Source: Chryseosolibacter sp964532595 (GTDB lineage: Bacteria > Bacteroidota > Bacteroidia > Cytophagales > Cyclobacteriaceae). Taken from it: a DNA stretch of 64,000 bases. Below the pieces are notes generated by a model. That model saw nothing but the letters and a program-made list of their open reading frames with translations. It was not told the DNA's origin and did not search any database. This document shows positions 1 through 9,155 of this stretch, one piece after another. A program made the translations under genes and the position numbers. How positions within the stretch are numbered: the stretch's first letter is position 1; every line of letters begins with the position of its first letter. The DNA lies in assembly GCA_964532595.1 (NCBI GenBank), contig CAZHIQ010000003.1, positions 1 to 64,000 on the forward strand, read 5' to 3'.

Positions 1-53
1 TGCGGTTCAACGGTTTTCAAGACCGCCGCATTCGACCGCTCTGCCACTCCTCT
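1..53 (-). tRNA. tRNA-Ser(UGA), truncated by the window edge
   Basis: The minus strand reads from the 5' acceptor half AGAGGAG through a D-arm (GGCAGAGCGGTC) into an anticodon stem-loop with TGA in the loop context CTTGAAA. The variable arm and 3' half lie outside the window. The acceptor half is identical to that of the complete tRNA-Ser(CGA) at 31631-31717, which supports the serine assignment. The anticodon reads UCA and related codons. Confidence 0.9.
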
Positions 54-224
54 GTACCAAAACCACCCATCCGGCGGCTTCAGGCTGCAAATCTAGGCTT
101 TTGTGCCATTTGCGCAAAAACACCCCGCAAAAATCATTCGCAAATCAATAATGGCCTTCTTTCCGACGTTGCTCAGGCCATTATAAATCTTCTAATTCAT
201 TGAAAATCAGTAACGAAGAAAGGC

Positions 225-764
225 CTACTCCCCAACCTCCAGCCGGGCTTCGTCGGCTATCAGGATTTCTGCAAGATTCGATAACAGCATGTCGGCCTTC
301 TTTTCTTCAATCAGGGTGTCCTCTAAAAGCTCGGTGACTTCGGTACTACCCATCTGCTCGGCAAGCTGACGAAGTGTCCCATAAGCGGCAATTTCGTAGT
401 GCTCAACTTTCTGCGTCGCGACAATCAAACCCACATCCCGGGTGAAACTACCTTCCTCAGTTGCCTTGATCATACGATCGGCTTCCTTCACGAGGCCTTC
501 CATGCCCTGGCATTTCGTCGCATCAGCCTCCACTCCCAAAAGATCGAAGATCTGTTCCAGACGCTCAATCTGTACCTGCGTCACCTGGGAATGGTCTTCA
601 AAAGCCATCGCCAAGTCGGGTGAGGTTGTCGCCTCCTGTAAACGAGGTAACGCCAAGGTCAATAACTTCTCAGCTCCATATATCTCCCTGAGTTCGCGAA
701 TGAAAAATTCGATAAGAAGCGACCGTCTTTTGCCGTTCTCCCGCCCTGATGCCTTGCCCTCCAT
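225..764 (-). CDS. DUF892 / YciE-YciF-type ferritin-like protein
   Basis: A 179-residue, mostly helical, glutamate-rich protein. Residues about 18-170 match the DUF892 (YciE/YciF) family: a pattern like FFIRELREIYGAEKLL opens helix 1, and repeated E/H positions (ExxY in the HYEIAAYGTLR segment) are typical of the ferritin-like four-helix bundle that can bind a di-metal centre. Members are stress-induced in enterobacteria; the reaction is not firmly known. The start codon is preceded by GGAAGGAT. It is a single gene, the last before the partial tRNA. The family is clear; the role (oxidative or general stress) is inferred. Confidence 0.85.
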   Translation of the reverse strand: MEGKASGRENGKRRSLLIEFFIRELREIYGAEKLLTLALPRLQEATTSPDLAMAFEDHSQVTQVQIERLEQIFDLLGVEADATKCQGMEGLVKEADRMIKATEEGSFTRDVGLIVATQKVEHYEIAAYGTLRQLAEQMGSTEVTELLEDTLIEEKKADMLLSNLAEILIADEARLEVGE

Positions 765-817
765 ATCCTTCCATTAAACACTGTCCGGCAGCAGATCAAA
801 AAAACCGTTCCGCTTTA

Positions 818-2038
818 TCACGCTCGGGTTTCCTTTACCATTTTCATCGACATGAACCCAAGAATCACAATCACTACCCCAATGGCAATCCATACGAGCC
901 ACTTGGTCGTGAATATTGTAAAGCTTCCGGTGTCGTCAACGGAATATAATACCACCTCGGAGGGAACGACCTGGGGCAAGACTTCAGGTATGCTGTCGCG
1001 GAACGAAGCGATGTCGTAACGCGCAGGGGGCATCCCGGTATCGCCTACCTTGATGGTGTAAGTCTCGCCAGCCTTGAGCCAGGCGACGCCATAACGCCGG
1101 CGCTGATAAAGCCGGATGTCGGTGAGCACCAGCGGCGGATTGTCGCCGTTCGCTATTTCAAAAACCAATCGGTCGGTGCGGGTAGAAGGAAGATACTGGG
1201 TGTTTTCATGTCGCGCGTTTACCTGAAAGTGCGCGAGGTAATGGCGTACGGTCCGGGTCTTGCTCCGCTTGTCAGTAGCATCTGCCGACACATAGATGGA
1301 AGCATCACGCTGATAGAACGGCATACCGGTTACGGACCAACTGATTTTTTCAACGGTGTGCAAAGTGTCAAGCGCAAGGGTAATAGTCGATCGGTCCTTC
1401 TCGTTCTCCTGTGTCACTTTGCGAACGGGAATTTCCTGGAAACGCGCTTCTTCCGGAATGCGCTTGTAATACCCCGCCTCCAGAATATTCAGAGGCGCAC
1501 TGCCCTTATCGTTAAACCACAGCTTGTAATATTCATAGTCGCTCGCGGGGAAATCGATGATCTTAACATCCGCCGTCCCCGACGCTCCGTCGATATATCC
1601 CAGCGTAAACCGGTCTTTCAAAGCATACCAGGTCTCCTTGTCATCGCTACCAAATAATGCAGCCTCTTTCCGAACAGCCGCGTTTCGAACTACAAGATTG
1701 ATGTTGTTGATGCGGGCGCGAGGACCACTGCTGCGCAACACTACAATCGTACACGAGTCCGGCAAGATGACTTTCTCTTCTATCACGTAAGGCACAAACT
1801 CATCTTTCTGTCGTTGCGCGGTTTCTACTTCGACAAGGAAGGGAACAAAGGTTCCGTTTGAATCGACGATGCGGAAGTTGGAGAACGACGTATTTAGATG
1901 AGCGGATAATGCGTTGGAAAGGGGGATCCTGTAAAAACCATCGGCTGATACAGGTTCCAGCTTGCTTTCAGCATGGAAGCCCTGACCGTATACATAGGCT
2001 CCCCACAGGGATAGGAAACAAACGATCACGTATTTCAT
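818..2038 (-). CDS. DUF3999 domain protein, secreted and C-terminally anchored
   Basis: A 406-residue protein with a cleavable-looking signal peptide (MKYVIVCFLSLWGAYVYGQG), a large beta-rich extracytoplasmic body and a single C-terminal membrane helix at about residues 375-398, followed by a short basic tail. It resembles the DUF3999 family. Its start codon overlaps the stop of the upstream DUF2339 gene by four bases (ATGA at 2038-2035), so the two are translationally coupled. DUF3999 and DUF2339 proteins are often paired in bacteria; no biochemical function is established. I infer an envelope complex made of a polytopic partner plus this periplasmic domain. Confidence 0.8.
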   Translation of the reverse strand: MKYVIVCFLSLWGAYVYGQGFHAESKLEPVSADGFYRIPLSNALSAHLNTSFSNFRIVDSNGTFVPFLVEVETAQRQKDEFVPYVIEEKVILPDSCTIVVLRSSGPRARINNINLVVRNAAVRKEAALFGSDDKETWYALKDRFTLGYIDGASGTADVKIIDFPASDYEYYKLWFNDKGSAPLNILEAGYYKRIPEEARFQEIPVRKVTQENEKDRSTITLALDTLHTVEKISWSVTGMPFYQRDASIYVSADATDKRSKTRTVRHYLAHFQVNARHENTQYLPSTRTDRLVFEIANGDNPPLVLTDIRLYQRRRYGVAWLKAGETYTIKVGDTGMPPARYDIASFRDSIPEVLPQVVPSEVVLYSVDDTGSFTIFTTKWLVWIAIGVVIVILGFMSMKMVKETRA

Positions 2039-4428
2039 AGGGTCGGGGTTTCGTCAGACTGACGGTCGTCAAGTAATAACTTCTTGAGTCGCTGATACAT
2101 AAACGAAACAATCAGAAGAAGGATGCCCAACGAGATGAACGCGGCAATCTTTCCTCCTTCGGAAATGTCGCGGAGGTCGATCAGGAAGAGCTTCAACAGC
2201 GTAATCAAGAAGAGGACAAGCGAAATAATGCGCAACATCTTGATCTTCTTGCGAAGTCCGATTGCAATCAGAACGAAGGAGGCGATCCCCCAAAGAATAG
2301 GGAAGCCGATCCGGTGATTCTGAGAAATGACGGAGTATGTCGAATGGAAGTCGGTATACATCAGCAACAGAACGGTGTGATCGAGTTCCGCACTGGCGAG
2401 GAAAACGAAAAGAAATACGTACACCCACCAATGTCCCTGGCGGACCACAGCCAGGAATGTCGAATCCCGATTGAGACTCTTTAAGCTCAACGCCGCGGCG
2501 ACGGTCAGGAAGCCAACCAACAGGTAATGGAAAGCGAAGCCGGTAAAGGAAGCGATCCCTTCCAGGTACTCGTTGCGCGAATCGAGAATGTGGGCATGAT
2601 AGAAAAACAGGTATCCGCCCATGGCAATAAAGGCAAGCAGAGGAATCGCCTGTTTGAATTCATGCGGGATATCGATTCGACGACTGACGAACAGTAAAAT
2701 GGCGATGAATCCCATGTTGTACGCGCCGACGATAACCGTTCGTGCTGCATAGGAATCGACGGCCTCGATCAGCTGATGTCGCAGTTCAAACAGGTTGACC
2801 AGATAGACTGCAATGATTAAGGTTATCGTGAGCACCGTCTTGTAAATTGCGTTTTCGTAGAGCCGATCGCCGGAGGATGTTCGCAGCATTCGCAAGGTGA
2901 GAGCCAGTGAGACGATTACGGCAACGCCAGTGATATATCCTTTGTTAAGCAGGATGGTCAGACTTTCATAGTCATTGTAGATGTTATTCCAGTCGAGAAT
3001 TAGACTGATGATCATTAACGCTGTAACCGCGACCGAAGCGATACCCATAATCCGAATGCCCGACTTTTGTGCCAACCATAGCAACAACACAGCTTCCGCA
3101 GCCCAAAACAGGGTGATGTAATTTCCTTCCAGTTGAATAGGTGCTGCCAGACTGATAAACGTGAGTACAAGCCCGATAAGCATGAATACCAGATGGCGAT
3201 CGACACTGGCTTTTCGGTAGAGGCTATAGGCGAAGGAAAAGTTGAAGATGGCAAGAAGTACGGTGAACAGTCCGCGGTAGTCGTTGCCAAGGTCGTTGCT
3301 GAGGATGGCCATGCCCGCGGAAAAATACAGGAAGGTGTTGCTGAGCAATAGTGTGATATCGGGAGCCTCGAAAGCTGATTGTTCGCGTATGTTTCGCACG
3401 ATGTTCATCGCAAAGAAGATGAGGTAAAACAGCGTCGCAAAAATCAGACTGCCGATCATCATCGATGCGTCGGTGTTGTCGAATCGCGCGGCTAGCCAGC
3501 CCCCGAAGATGAGCACAGTGAATACATAGCAGATTATGTTGACAATGCGCCATTTCTTGTGGTAGGCCAGCACGAGCATACCCCCGTTGAGAATCAACAT
3601 GTATGAAAACAATACGATGTAATTACCCTCGCCGGTGCTTACCATGAATGGCGAGCCAAATCCTCCGAGGATAGCCAGGACGGCGAGTTCAACACGGTTG
3701 TAGCTTACCGACAACAGTACGGTAAACACGGTAATAACTACCATCAAGGCAAAGGCTGCGACCTGGGAGAAGATTTGGTATTCGTGGAAGGCAATAGCAA
3801 TTGTGAAGTAAAGGATGGCTATTCCACCGCCGACTAAAACCGAACTGAAAGCGGTAAACGATTCACGGAGGCGATGAGCGATTCCCAATAGAATTCCTCC
3901 GGCCAGGATGCCAATGAAGACCCGGCCAATTTCGTTAATCCAGTCTTTGTCGATGGCGTATTTAACGAAGAACCCAATGCCAATCACGAGAATGGCGATA
4001 CCGATTTTGTTCGCCAGGTTTTCGCCGATAAATTTCTCGAGGTCGGGATGCCGTTCGAAGAATCCGGGCCGCCGGGGTGGAGGTTCGGGCATCGTCCATT
4101 GTGTTACTGGCGGGGCAGTGATAGGCGGTTCGGGAGTAACGGGACGTTCTTGTGGAGGAGTGGCGACCGGCTCGCGGGGTGCTTCCGGCCGAGCGATTTC
4201 CGGTTGCGGAGGTTCAGGACGAACCTGATGTGTCGCTGCAGGAACTATCTCGACGGGCTTTTCTTTAACAGGTGGCTTGTCAGCCTCCGGGCGCCGAAGC
4301 TCATTTAACATGCGCGTCAGGTCATTCAACCTGAGGTCAAGGGTACGCAACTGCGCGGAAATGCTTCGCTTGACGGCCAATATGACCAACAAGGTGATAA
4401 CCACCAGAAGAAGTAGTAGGGATTCCAT
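2035..4428 (-). CDS. DUF2339 polytopic membrane protein
   Basis: A 797-residue protein. It has an N-terminal membrane helix (about 2-20), a short coiled coil (about 22-45), a proline/glutamate-rich linker (about 46-115), then from about residue 140 a near-continuous series of around twenty hydrophobic helices to the end. This matches the DUF2339 family, which has no known activity. It is the first gene of a two-gene operon with DUF3999, joined by an ATGA overlap. The proline-rich linker could span periplasm or cell wall, depending on topology. Function unknown; integral membrane location is certain from the sequence. Confidence 0.82.
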   Translation of the reverse strand: MESLLLLLVVITLLVILAVKRSISAQLRTLDLRLNDLTRMLNELRRPEADKPPVKEKPVEIVPAATHQVRPEPPQPEIARPEAPREPVATPPQERPVTPEPPITAPPVTQWTMPEPPPRRPGFFERHPDLEKFIGENLANKIGIAILVIGIGFFVKYAIDKDWINEIGRVFIGILAGGILLGIAHRLRESFTAFSSVLVGGGIAILYFTIAIAFHEYQIFSQVAAFALMVVITVFTVLLSVSYNRVELAVLAILGGFGSPFMVSTGEGNYIVLFSYMLILNGGMLVLAYHKKWRIVNIICYVFTVLIFGGWLAARFDNTDASMMIGSLIFATLFYLIFFAMNIVRNIREQSAFEAPDITLLLSNTFLYFSAGMAILSNDLGNDYRGLFTVLLAIFNFSFAYSLYRKASVDRHLVFMLIGLVLTFISLAAPIQLEGNYITLFWAAEAVLLLWLAQKSGIRIMGIASVAVTALMIISLILDWNNIYNDYESLTILLNKGYITGVAVIVSLALTLRMLRTSSGDRLYENAIYKTVLTITLIIAVYLVNLFELRHQLIEAVDSYAARTVIVGAYNMGFIAILLFVSRRIDIPHEFKQAIPLLAFIAMGGYLFFYHAHILDSRNEYLEGIASFTGFAFHYLLVGFLTVAAALSLKSLNRDSTFLAVVRQGHWWVYVFLFVFLASAELDHTVLLLMYTDFHSTYSVISQNHRIGFPILWGIASFVLIAIGLRKKIKMLRIISLVLFLITLLKLFLIDLRDISEGGKIAAFISLGILLLIVSFMYQRLKKLLLDDRQSDETPTL

Positions 4429-4671
4429 AGAGGGTATTCAGGTGAGGGATGGGGTCATTAGGTATTCGAGCCGTAATTTAAGAGTTTCTGTCGATTTGCT
4501 GCTTTCCCATGCTTGAACACATTGACGGTCTGCCTCTTTTAATATATAGCCGTAACGTTGGTGGAAGCAGCTTCCGCTCATCGGAATATTAATCCATCCG
4601 TCTTGCTCACTCGTTACATGACGTTGTAGGGAACGAAGATTTGTCATTACGACAGAAATGAAGAAGCTATT

Positions 4672-5577
4672 ATGCAGATTGTACGCAAAATTCTAAACCC
4701 GGTTGCGCGCGCTGTCCGGGCGCTGCGCGACAACCATCGTCGCTATAACGACATTCCGCTACCTCCTGAAATCTATGACGATAGTATACCGAAACGGAGT
4801 GTGTCGTTTTGTACTACGTGTAAGAATCGCTTCTGGCACCTGCATAAGACTTTCCTGAAAAACATCGAGGATAACCGCGACTATCCCGGGGTTGAGTTTG
4901 TGTTAATCAACTACAACTCGGAGGATGAGTTGGAGGACTGGGCGCGTGAGGTTTTGCCCCCGTATATTGAAGCGGGGTTGGTCAATTACTACCGTACACC
5001 TGAGCCGGATTTGTTTCATGCGTCGATTGCTAAAAATCTTGCCCACAAAGTGGCTAAGGGTGACATCGTGTGTAACGTCGACGGGGATAATTTTACCGGT
5101 CGTGACTTCGCCTTCTTTCTCAATCATCAGATGTACCTGTATGGCGACGACACCATCTTTCATATCAAAAAAGCTCCCTACTGGGGAACGGAAGGACGCA
5201 TTGCGCTTACGCGTGCAAACTTCGTGGCCTTGGGAGGATACGATGAGAGCCTTGAGTCTATCGGGCATCAGGATCACGATCTGATCAACCGGGCTACAGC
5301 CCTGGGATTGAAGTATCACAATGTTCAGGTTGAAAACTTTCTTCACTACCTCAGTAATACGCGGTACGAGAAGTCGGTGAACTGTAAGAAAGAGTTTACC
5401 GACTATTACGAAATCCTCGCGCGCAACAAGAAAAGGTCGAATGACAACATCGCCGCGGGGCGACTACACGCGAACCCCAACGGGTGGGGTATGCTTCCGA
5501 TGTATAAGAACTTTTCAGAAGAGGCGAAGGTGTATGAGATTGCACCCGTCCCTCTTCAGGTCAGAAAGACAGGATAA
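4672..5577 (+). CDS. Glycosyltransferase family 2 (GT-A fold)
   Basis: A 301-residue soluble protein with a GT-A fold. The segment VSFCTTCKNR (about 43-52) is the first beta strand of the nucleotide-sugar site. NVDGDN supplies a DxD metal motif (Asp137, Asp139). A later GGYDE segment followed by GHQDHDL resembles the acceptor/catalytic region of GT2 and galactosyltransferase-like enzymes. There is no membrane segment. It is transcribed away from the DUF2339 operon and followed two bases later by a small basic protein gene. Sugar donor and acceptor cannot be told from the sequence, and it is not inside a recognisable polysaccharide cluster. Confidence 0.85.
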   Translation: MQIVRKILNPVARAVRALRDNHRRYNDIPLPPEIYDDSIPKRSVSFCTTCKNRFWHLHKTFLKNIEDNRDYPGVEFVLINYNSEDELEDWAREVLPPYIEAGLVNYYRTPEPDLFHASIAKNLAHKVAKGDIVCNVDGDNFTGRDFAFFLNHQMYLYGDDTIFHIKKAPYWGTEGRIALTRANFVALGGYDESLESIGHQDHDLINRATALGLKYHNVQVENFLHYLSNTRYEKSVNCKKEFTDYYEILARNKKRSNDNIAAGRLHANPNGWGMLPMYKNFSEEAKVYEIAPVPLQVRKTG

Positions 5578-5579
5578 CG

Positions 5580-5768
5580 ATGAAGGGTAAGCAGGCGAGA
5601 CGTACGAAGGAGGAAGATCGCAAGAGGCGTTCCGCCAAACATGGATCCATTGTCGAACAGACGTTGGCGTCGCGTGTTGTTGATCCGGATACAGGAATAG
5701 TGAAGTACCCCGCCCGTACCGGTCACCATGGAACGGACGACGAGCGGGTTTTGAATCCGGAGGAGTAG
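5580..5768 (+). CDS. Small basic hypothetical protein
   Basis: A 62-residue, highly charged protein (lysine/arginine-rich first 20 residues, acidic C-terminus), not recognised as a family. It begins two bases after the glycosyltransferase stop, with AGACAGGA just upstream, and ends directly against the stop of the convergent hydrolase gene. The tight packing supports it being real and co-transcribed with the glycosyltransferase. It contains no cysteine or membrane segment. It could be a nucleic-acid-binding or structural small protein; that is a guess. Confidence 0.55.
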   Translation: MKGKQARRTKEEDRKRRSAKHGSIVEQTLASRVVDPDTGIVKYPARTGHHGTDDERVLNPEE

Positions 5769-6650
5769 TTACTTCAAGTGTTGTTTGAAGAAGGCAATTG
5801 TCCGTTCCCACGCCATCCTCGCCGCAGCTTCGTCGTAACGTGGGGTGGTATCGTTGTGAAAGCCGTGGTTCGTGTCAGGATACATATATGCGGTGAAGTC
5901 CTTGCCGTGTTTTTTCAACGCTGCCTCGTAAGCCGGCCACCCTTCGTTGACACGGGTGTCGAGGGAAGCATAGTGGAGTTGGAGCGGTGCCTTGATTTTG
6001 GGCACCTCTTCGGCCGGAGCTTGTCCACCGTAAAAGGGGACTGCGGCAGCCAGATCGGGTAAGCGTGTTGCCATCATGTTGGCTACCCATCCACCAAAAC
6101 AAAATCCAACGACACCGACCTTCCCGTTGCAATGCTCGTGTTTCTTCAGATACTCGAATGCGGCGATGAAGTCTTCGAGCATCTCACCGCGGTCGCGCTT
6201 ACTTTGAAGGTTACGACCTTCGTCGTCAGTGCCGGGATATCCGCCGAAAGGCGTTAACATATCGGGAGCTAGCGAAACAAATCCCGCGAGCGCTGCGCGC
6301 CGTGCTACGTCTTCGATGTGCGGATTTAATCCCCGGTTTTCATGAACGACTATTATTCCTCCGAGTTTCTCTTTTGCCCCTACGGGTCGGGACAGGAGGG
6401 CTTTGATTTTTCCGCCTCCTTTTGGCGAGTCATAGTCTATATAGCCTGATTCGAGGCGGGGATCGCTTGCCGTTGTTTGCACTCTATTGCTATAGTCGGG
6501 CATCAGGAAACTCATCAATGAAGCTACGGTGAGTCCTCCCACGGCATACTGGGACAGACGCTGAACAAATTCCCTGCGCTCAATACGGTTGTGCGCGTAG
6601 TCGTCGTAAAGGTCGAATACCTCCTGCTTGATATCTTCTTTGCGTAGCAT
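5769..6650 (-). CDS. Dienelactone hydrolase family protein (YghX-like), possible Tat substrate
   Basis: A 293-residue alpha/beta-hydrolase of the dienelactone hydrolase family. The nucleophile is a cysteine in GFCFGG (Cys184), with Asp231 (SLDTR) and His262 (NHGF) completing a triad and Glu104 in HENRG at the usual position. Before the hydrolase domain there is a twin-arginine-like stretch, RREFVQRL at about 25-32, followed by a hydrophobic run to about residue 50, as in YghX-type proteins, so Tat export is plausible. It probably hydrolyses small lactones or esters; the substrate is unknown. Its 3' end abuts the convergent small gene. Confidence 0.88.
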   Translation of the reverse strand: MLRKEDIKQEVFDLYDDYAHNRIERREFVQRLSQYAVGGLTVASLMSFLMPDYSNRVQTTASDPRLESGYIDYDSPKGGGKIKALLSRPVGAKEKLGGIIVVHENRGLNPHIEDVARRAALAGFVSLAPDMLTPFGGYPGTDDEGRNLQSKRDRGEMLEDFIAAFEYLKKHEHCNGKVGVVGFCFGGWVANMMATRLPDLAAAVPFYGGQAPAEEVPKIKAPLQLHYASLDTRVNEGWPAYEAALKKHGKDFTAYMYPDTNHGFHNDTTPRYDEAAARMAWERTIAFFKQHLK

Positions 6651-6828
6651 AGTGTGATATTTTGTTCAGGAAATTACGAAATATACTTTTAAGATCACCG
6701 GACAATTGCCGGCAATTCGTTTTGAAACTAACCGTGATCGACCTGCGTTTTCGGTACGAGCACGATCAACGGTGTGACGCTTGCACAATGGTGACGTTCG
6801 TACTAGTTTGGCCACAAAAGAATACTTT

Positions 6829-7767
6829 ATGAAGCAGCGACAACTCGGAAAATCAAGTTTGTATACAGCCCCCGTTGTGTTTGGAGGCAACGTGTTTGGC
6901 TGGACCCTCGATGAAAAGGGCGCCTTTGATATCCTTGATCAATTTGTGGAGGCAGGGTTCAATACAATTGACACGGCGAATTCGTACGCGCATTGGGTGC
7001 CGGGGAACAAGGGCGGTGAGTCGGAGACAATCATTGGCAACTGGATAAAGTCGCGGAAAAATCGTGACCGCGTTGTTGTCATAACGAAAGTGGGTTCGGC
7101 GATGGGAAGCGGACAGCGCGACATTTCCGAAAAAGCTATTCTCCGCGAGGCGGATGCATCGCTCCGTCGTTTGCAGGTTGATGAAATTGATTTATACCTC
7201 ACGCATTGGGATGATGACAAGACTCCGGTCGAGGAAACACTGGGGGCATACCAGAAACTCATCCAGGCCGGGAAGGTCAGGTTTGTCGGAGCCTCTAATC
7301 TTTCGCCCGAACGTCTGCAGGCTTCGCTGGAGGCAAGCAAACAACATGGCTTACCCCGATACGAAGTCTTCCAGCCGGAGTACAATCTCTATGACCGGAA
7401 AGGGTTTGAAGACGGAAATGCCGCGTTATGCCAACGAGAGGGCTTGGGCGTGATCACCTATTATTCACTTGCCAGCGGTTTCCTTTCCGGGAAGTATCGT
7501 TCGGAGGATGATTTGTCGCAAAGCCAGCGTGGCGGAAGTGCTAAGAAGTACCTTAACGAAAGGGGCATGCGTATTTTGAAGGCGCTTGATGAAGTAGCCC
7601 GCAAGCATGAGGTATCGCAAGCAGGTATCGCGCTTGCCTGGCTGTTACACCGGCCGGGAATTACCGCTCCTATTGCAAGTGCTACCAAGCCGCATCACCT
7701 CGAATCGTTCCTTGAAGCCGCTCGGGTCCAGCTTGACGCGGAGGATATGGCCACCCTTGATGTCTGA
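6829..7767 (+). CDS. Aldo/keto reductase
   Basis: A 312-residue NADPH-dependent aldo/keto reductase of the YghZ/Tas-like type. The catalytic tetrad is visible: Asp48 and Tyr53 (IDTANSY), Lys87 (ITKVG) and His126 (LTHWD). The C-terminal part carries the expected GITAPIASATKPHHLES cofactor-binding region. I place the start at the ATG at 6829 (MKQRQLG); a TTG 48 bases upstream would add residues not expected for the family. It is a single gene between divergent and convergent neighbours. The physiological aldehyde or ketone is unknown. Confidence 0.9.
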   Translation: MKQRQLGKSSLYTAPVVFGGNVFGWTLDEKGAFDILDQFVEAGFNTIDTANSYAHWVPGNKGGESETIIGNWIKSRKNRDRVVVITKVGSAMGSGQRDISEKAILREADASLRRLQVDEIDLYLTHWDDDKTPVEETLGAYQKLIQAGKVRFVGASNLSPERLQASLEASKQHGLPRYEVFQPEYNLYDRKGFEDGNAALCQREGLGVITYYSLASGFLSGKYRSEDDLSQSQRGGSAKKYLNERGMRILKALDEVARKHEVSQAGIALAWLLHRPGITAPIASATKPHHLESFLEAARVQLDAEDMATLDV

Positions 7768-7782
7768 TCCTGCCGGAAGCCG

Positions 7783-8082
7783 TTATCGCTTCCAGACATC
7801 CTCGTATTGGTCGGGGTGTCGCTGAAAAGCGGTGTGAACGAAAGCGCATCGCGGCACAACCTTAAGGTTGTGGTCGCGTGCGTATTGCACCATGGTATTC
7901 AGCAGTTCACCGGCAACGCCTTTTCCGCGGAGCCTTTCCGAAACTTCGGTGTGATGTACCGTCATTGTGGATCCGTTGATGCTAACGACCATCTCGGCAT
8001 CGCGCGCGCCGTTTTCTTCGAGAACAAACGCGCCCTCACCGTTTTCGTCCAACTGTAGTTTGAATTTGTCCTGATTCATCAT
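7783..8082 (-). CDS. GNAT-family N-acetyltransferase (YidJ/Yhdj-like small type)
   Basis: A 99-residue minimal GNAT protein. It contains the hallmark VSERLRGKGVAGELL acetyl-CoA loop (R/QxxGxG/A pattern) followed by helix and CAFV...F strand, matching the COG2388-type short acetyltransferases. The start is one of two adjacent ATG codons at 8082 and 8079, preceded by GAAAAG; a longer frame upstream would run through the neighbouring gene. It begins just after the dioxygenase stop at 8087, so the two form an operon. Substrate unknown. Confidence 0.85.
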   Translation of the reverse strand: MMNQDKFKLQLDENGEGAFVLEENGARDAEMVVSINGSTMTVHHTEVSERLRGKGVAGELLNTMVQYARDHNLKVVPRCAFVHTAFQRHPDQYEDVWKR

Positions 8083-8086
8083 CTTT

Positions 8087-9013
8087 TCAGTTAAGTGAAG
8101 GCAGCACTTCTTCGATGCGTGCCCGACTGCTTTCGTACTGTGGAGGAAGCATAAGATGCGTGCCAAGTTCATCCAGCGGCTCGTCTACCAGAAATCCTGG
8201 ATTGTCGGTGGCGATTTCGAACAATACACCGCCCGGCTCGCGGAAGTAGAGTGAATAAAAATAATTTCGATCGATTTTCGGCGTGATGTGAAGGCCCGCG
8301 TCGACAATCTTCTGGCGCATAGCCATAAGCACGTCTTCATCTTTTACCCGAAAGGCGATATGGTGGATAGTTCCCGCCGCGTTTACACCACGGTCGCCGT
8401 CTACTTCGATGATGTCGATGATGTTGGCATTCTCGACAGTGGTTGTTGTATAGCGATGCCGATTGCCATCCATGCCCGCGTATTCGTAGCCGAGTAGATT
8501 GATCAGCACATTCTCCGTAGCACTTTTATTGCGCAAAGTCAGCGTCACGCTGTGGAATCCCCGCGTTGCTACCTCGGCTTTTATTTCATTGGTTTCCCAG
8601 GCAGGACGCGCGTCGGCTTTTGCCGGAGAAAGCATTGTGATCGGAAGTTCGTCCGGATCCTCAAACGAAAGAAAATCTTCGCCGAACCGTTTTCCGCTTT
8701 CGTTGACCTTAACATTGTTGTCCTGGAGTCTCTTTTTCCAGAACTCAAGACTTCCCAGAGGAACAGTGTAGGTTATTTCAGTCGATTGTCCCGTGCCTTG
8801 TTTACCAGGCTGAATGCCTTCCCACGGAAAGAAAGTCAGCAGCGTGCCGGGCGTTCCCTTTTCGTCACCGAAATAGAAGTGATACGTACCGGGATCGTCG
8901 AAGTTTACGGTTTTTTTGACCAGCCGCAGTCCCAGGATGCGGGTGTAGAAGTCGTGATTGCGTCTCGCCGCCCCTGCAATGGCGGTAATGTGATGTAATC
9001 CTTGAATGCTCAT
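8087..9013 (-). CDS. Ring-cleaving dioxygenase of the VOC / glyoxalase superfamily
   Basis: A 308-residue protein with two vicinal-oxygen-chelate repeats (about 3-140 and 150-280). The metal ligands are visible as His in GLHHITAI near the N-terminus, His in TIHHIAF in the second module and Glu in VLFEIATD. This layout matches the MhqO-type ring-cleaving dioxygenases, often involved in quinone or catechol resistance. The ATG at 9013 (MSIQGLHH) gives the family's usual N-terminus; an upstream extension is rejected. It is followed by the GNAT gene with a 4-base gap. Confidence 0.85.
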   Translation of the reverse strand: MSIQGLHHITAIAGAARRNHDFYTRILGLRLVKKTVNFDDPGTYHFYFGDEKGTPGTLLTFFPWEGIQPGKQGTGQSTEITYTVPLGSLEFWKKRLQDNNVKVNESGKRFGEDFLSFEDPDELPITMLSPAKADARPAWETNEIKAEVATRGFHSVTLTLRNKSATENVLINLLGYEYAGMDGNRHRYTTTTVENANIIDIIEVDGDRGVNAAGTIHHIAFRVKDEDVLMAMRQKIVDAGLHITPKIDRNYFYSLYFREPGGVLFEIATDNPGFLVDEPLDELGTHLMLPPQYESSRARIEEVLPSLN

Positions 9014-9107
9014 GATTCTGGGTGTTTTTGGGTTTTTTCTATAACACAAATTTCGAACCTGAACGCCCGCTTTCACTTGAACTAGATTAAGAAGTGTATC
9101 CACCCGC

Positions 9108-9137
9108 CAACACTCTAACACTTTAACACTCCACCAC
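9108..9137. repeat. Short AACACTY direct repeats
   Basis: Three near-identical copies of a 7-8 base unit (AACACTC, TAACACTT, TAACACTCC) lie end to end in the divergent intergenic region upstream of pirin. A related run occurs at 36088-36123. No function is evident. Confidence 0.6.
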
Positions 9138-9155
9138 TTTTCCCTATCTTCCCTC

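Noticed and set aside
4438..4647. A 69-codon minus-strand frame just upstream of the DUF2339 gene
   Set aside because: Close spacing is attractive, but no ribosome-binding site, family resemblance or clear composition supports it; kept only as a weak candidate.
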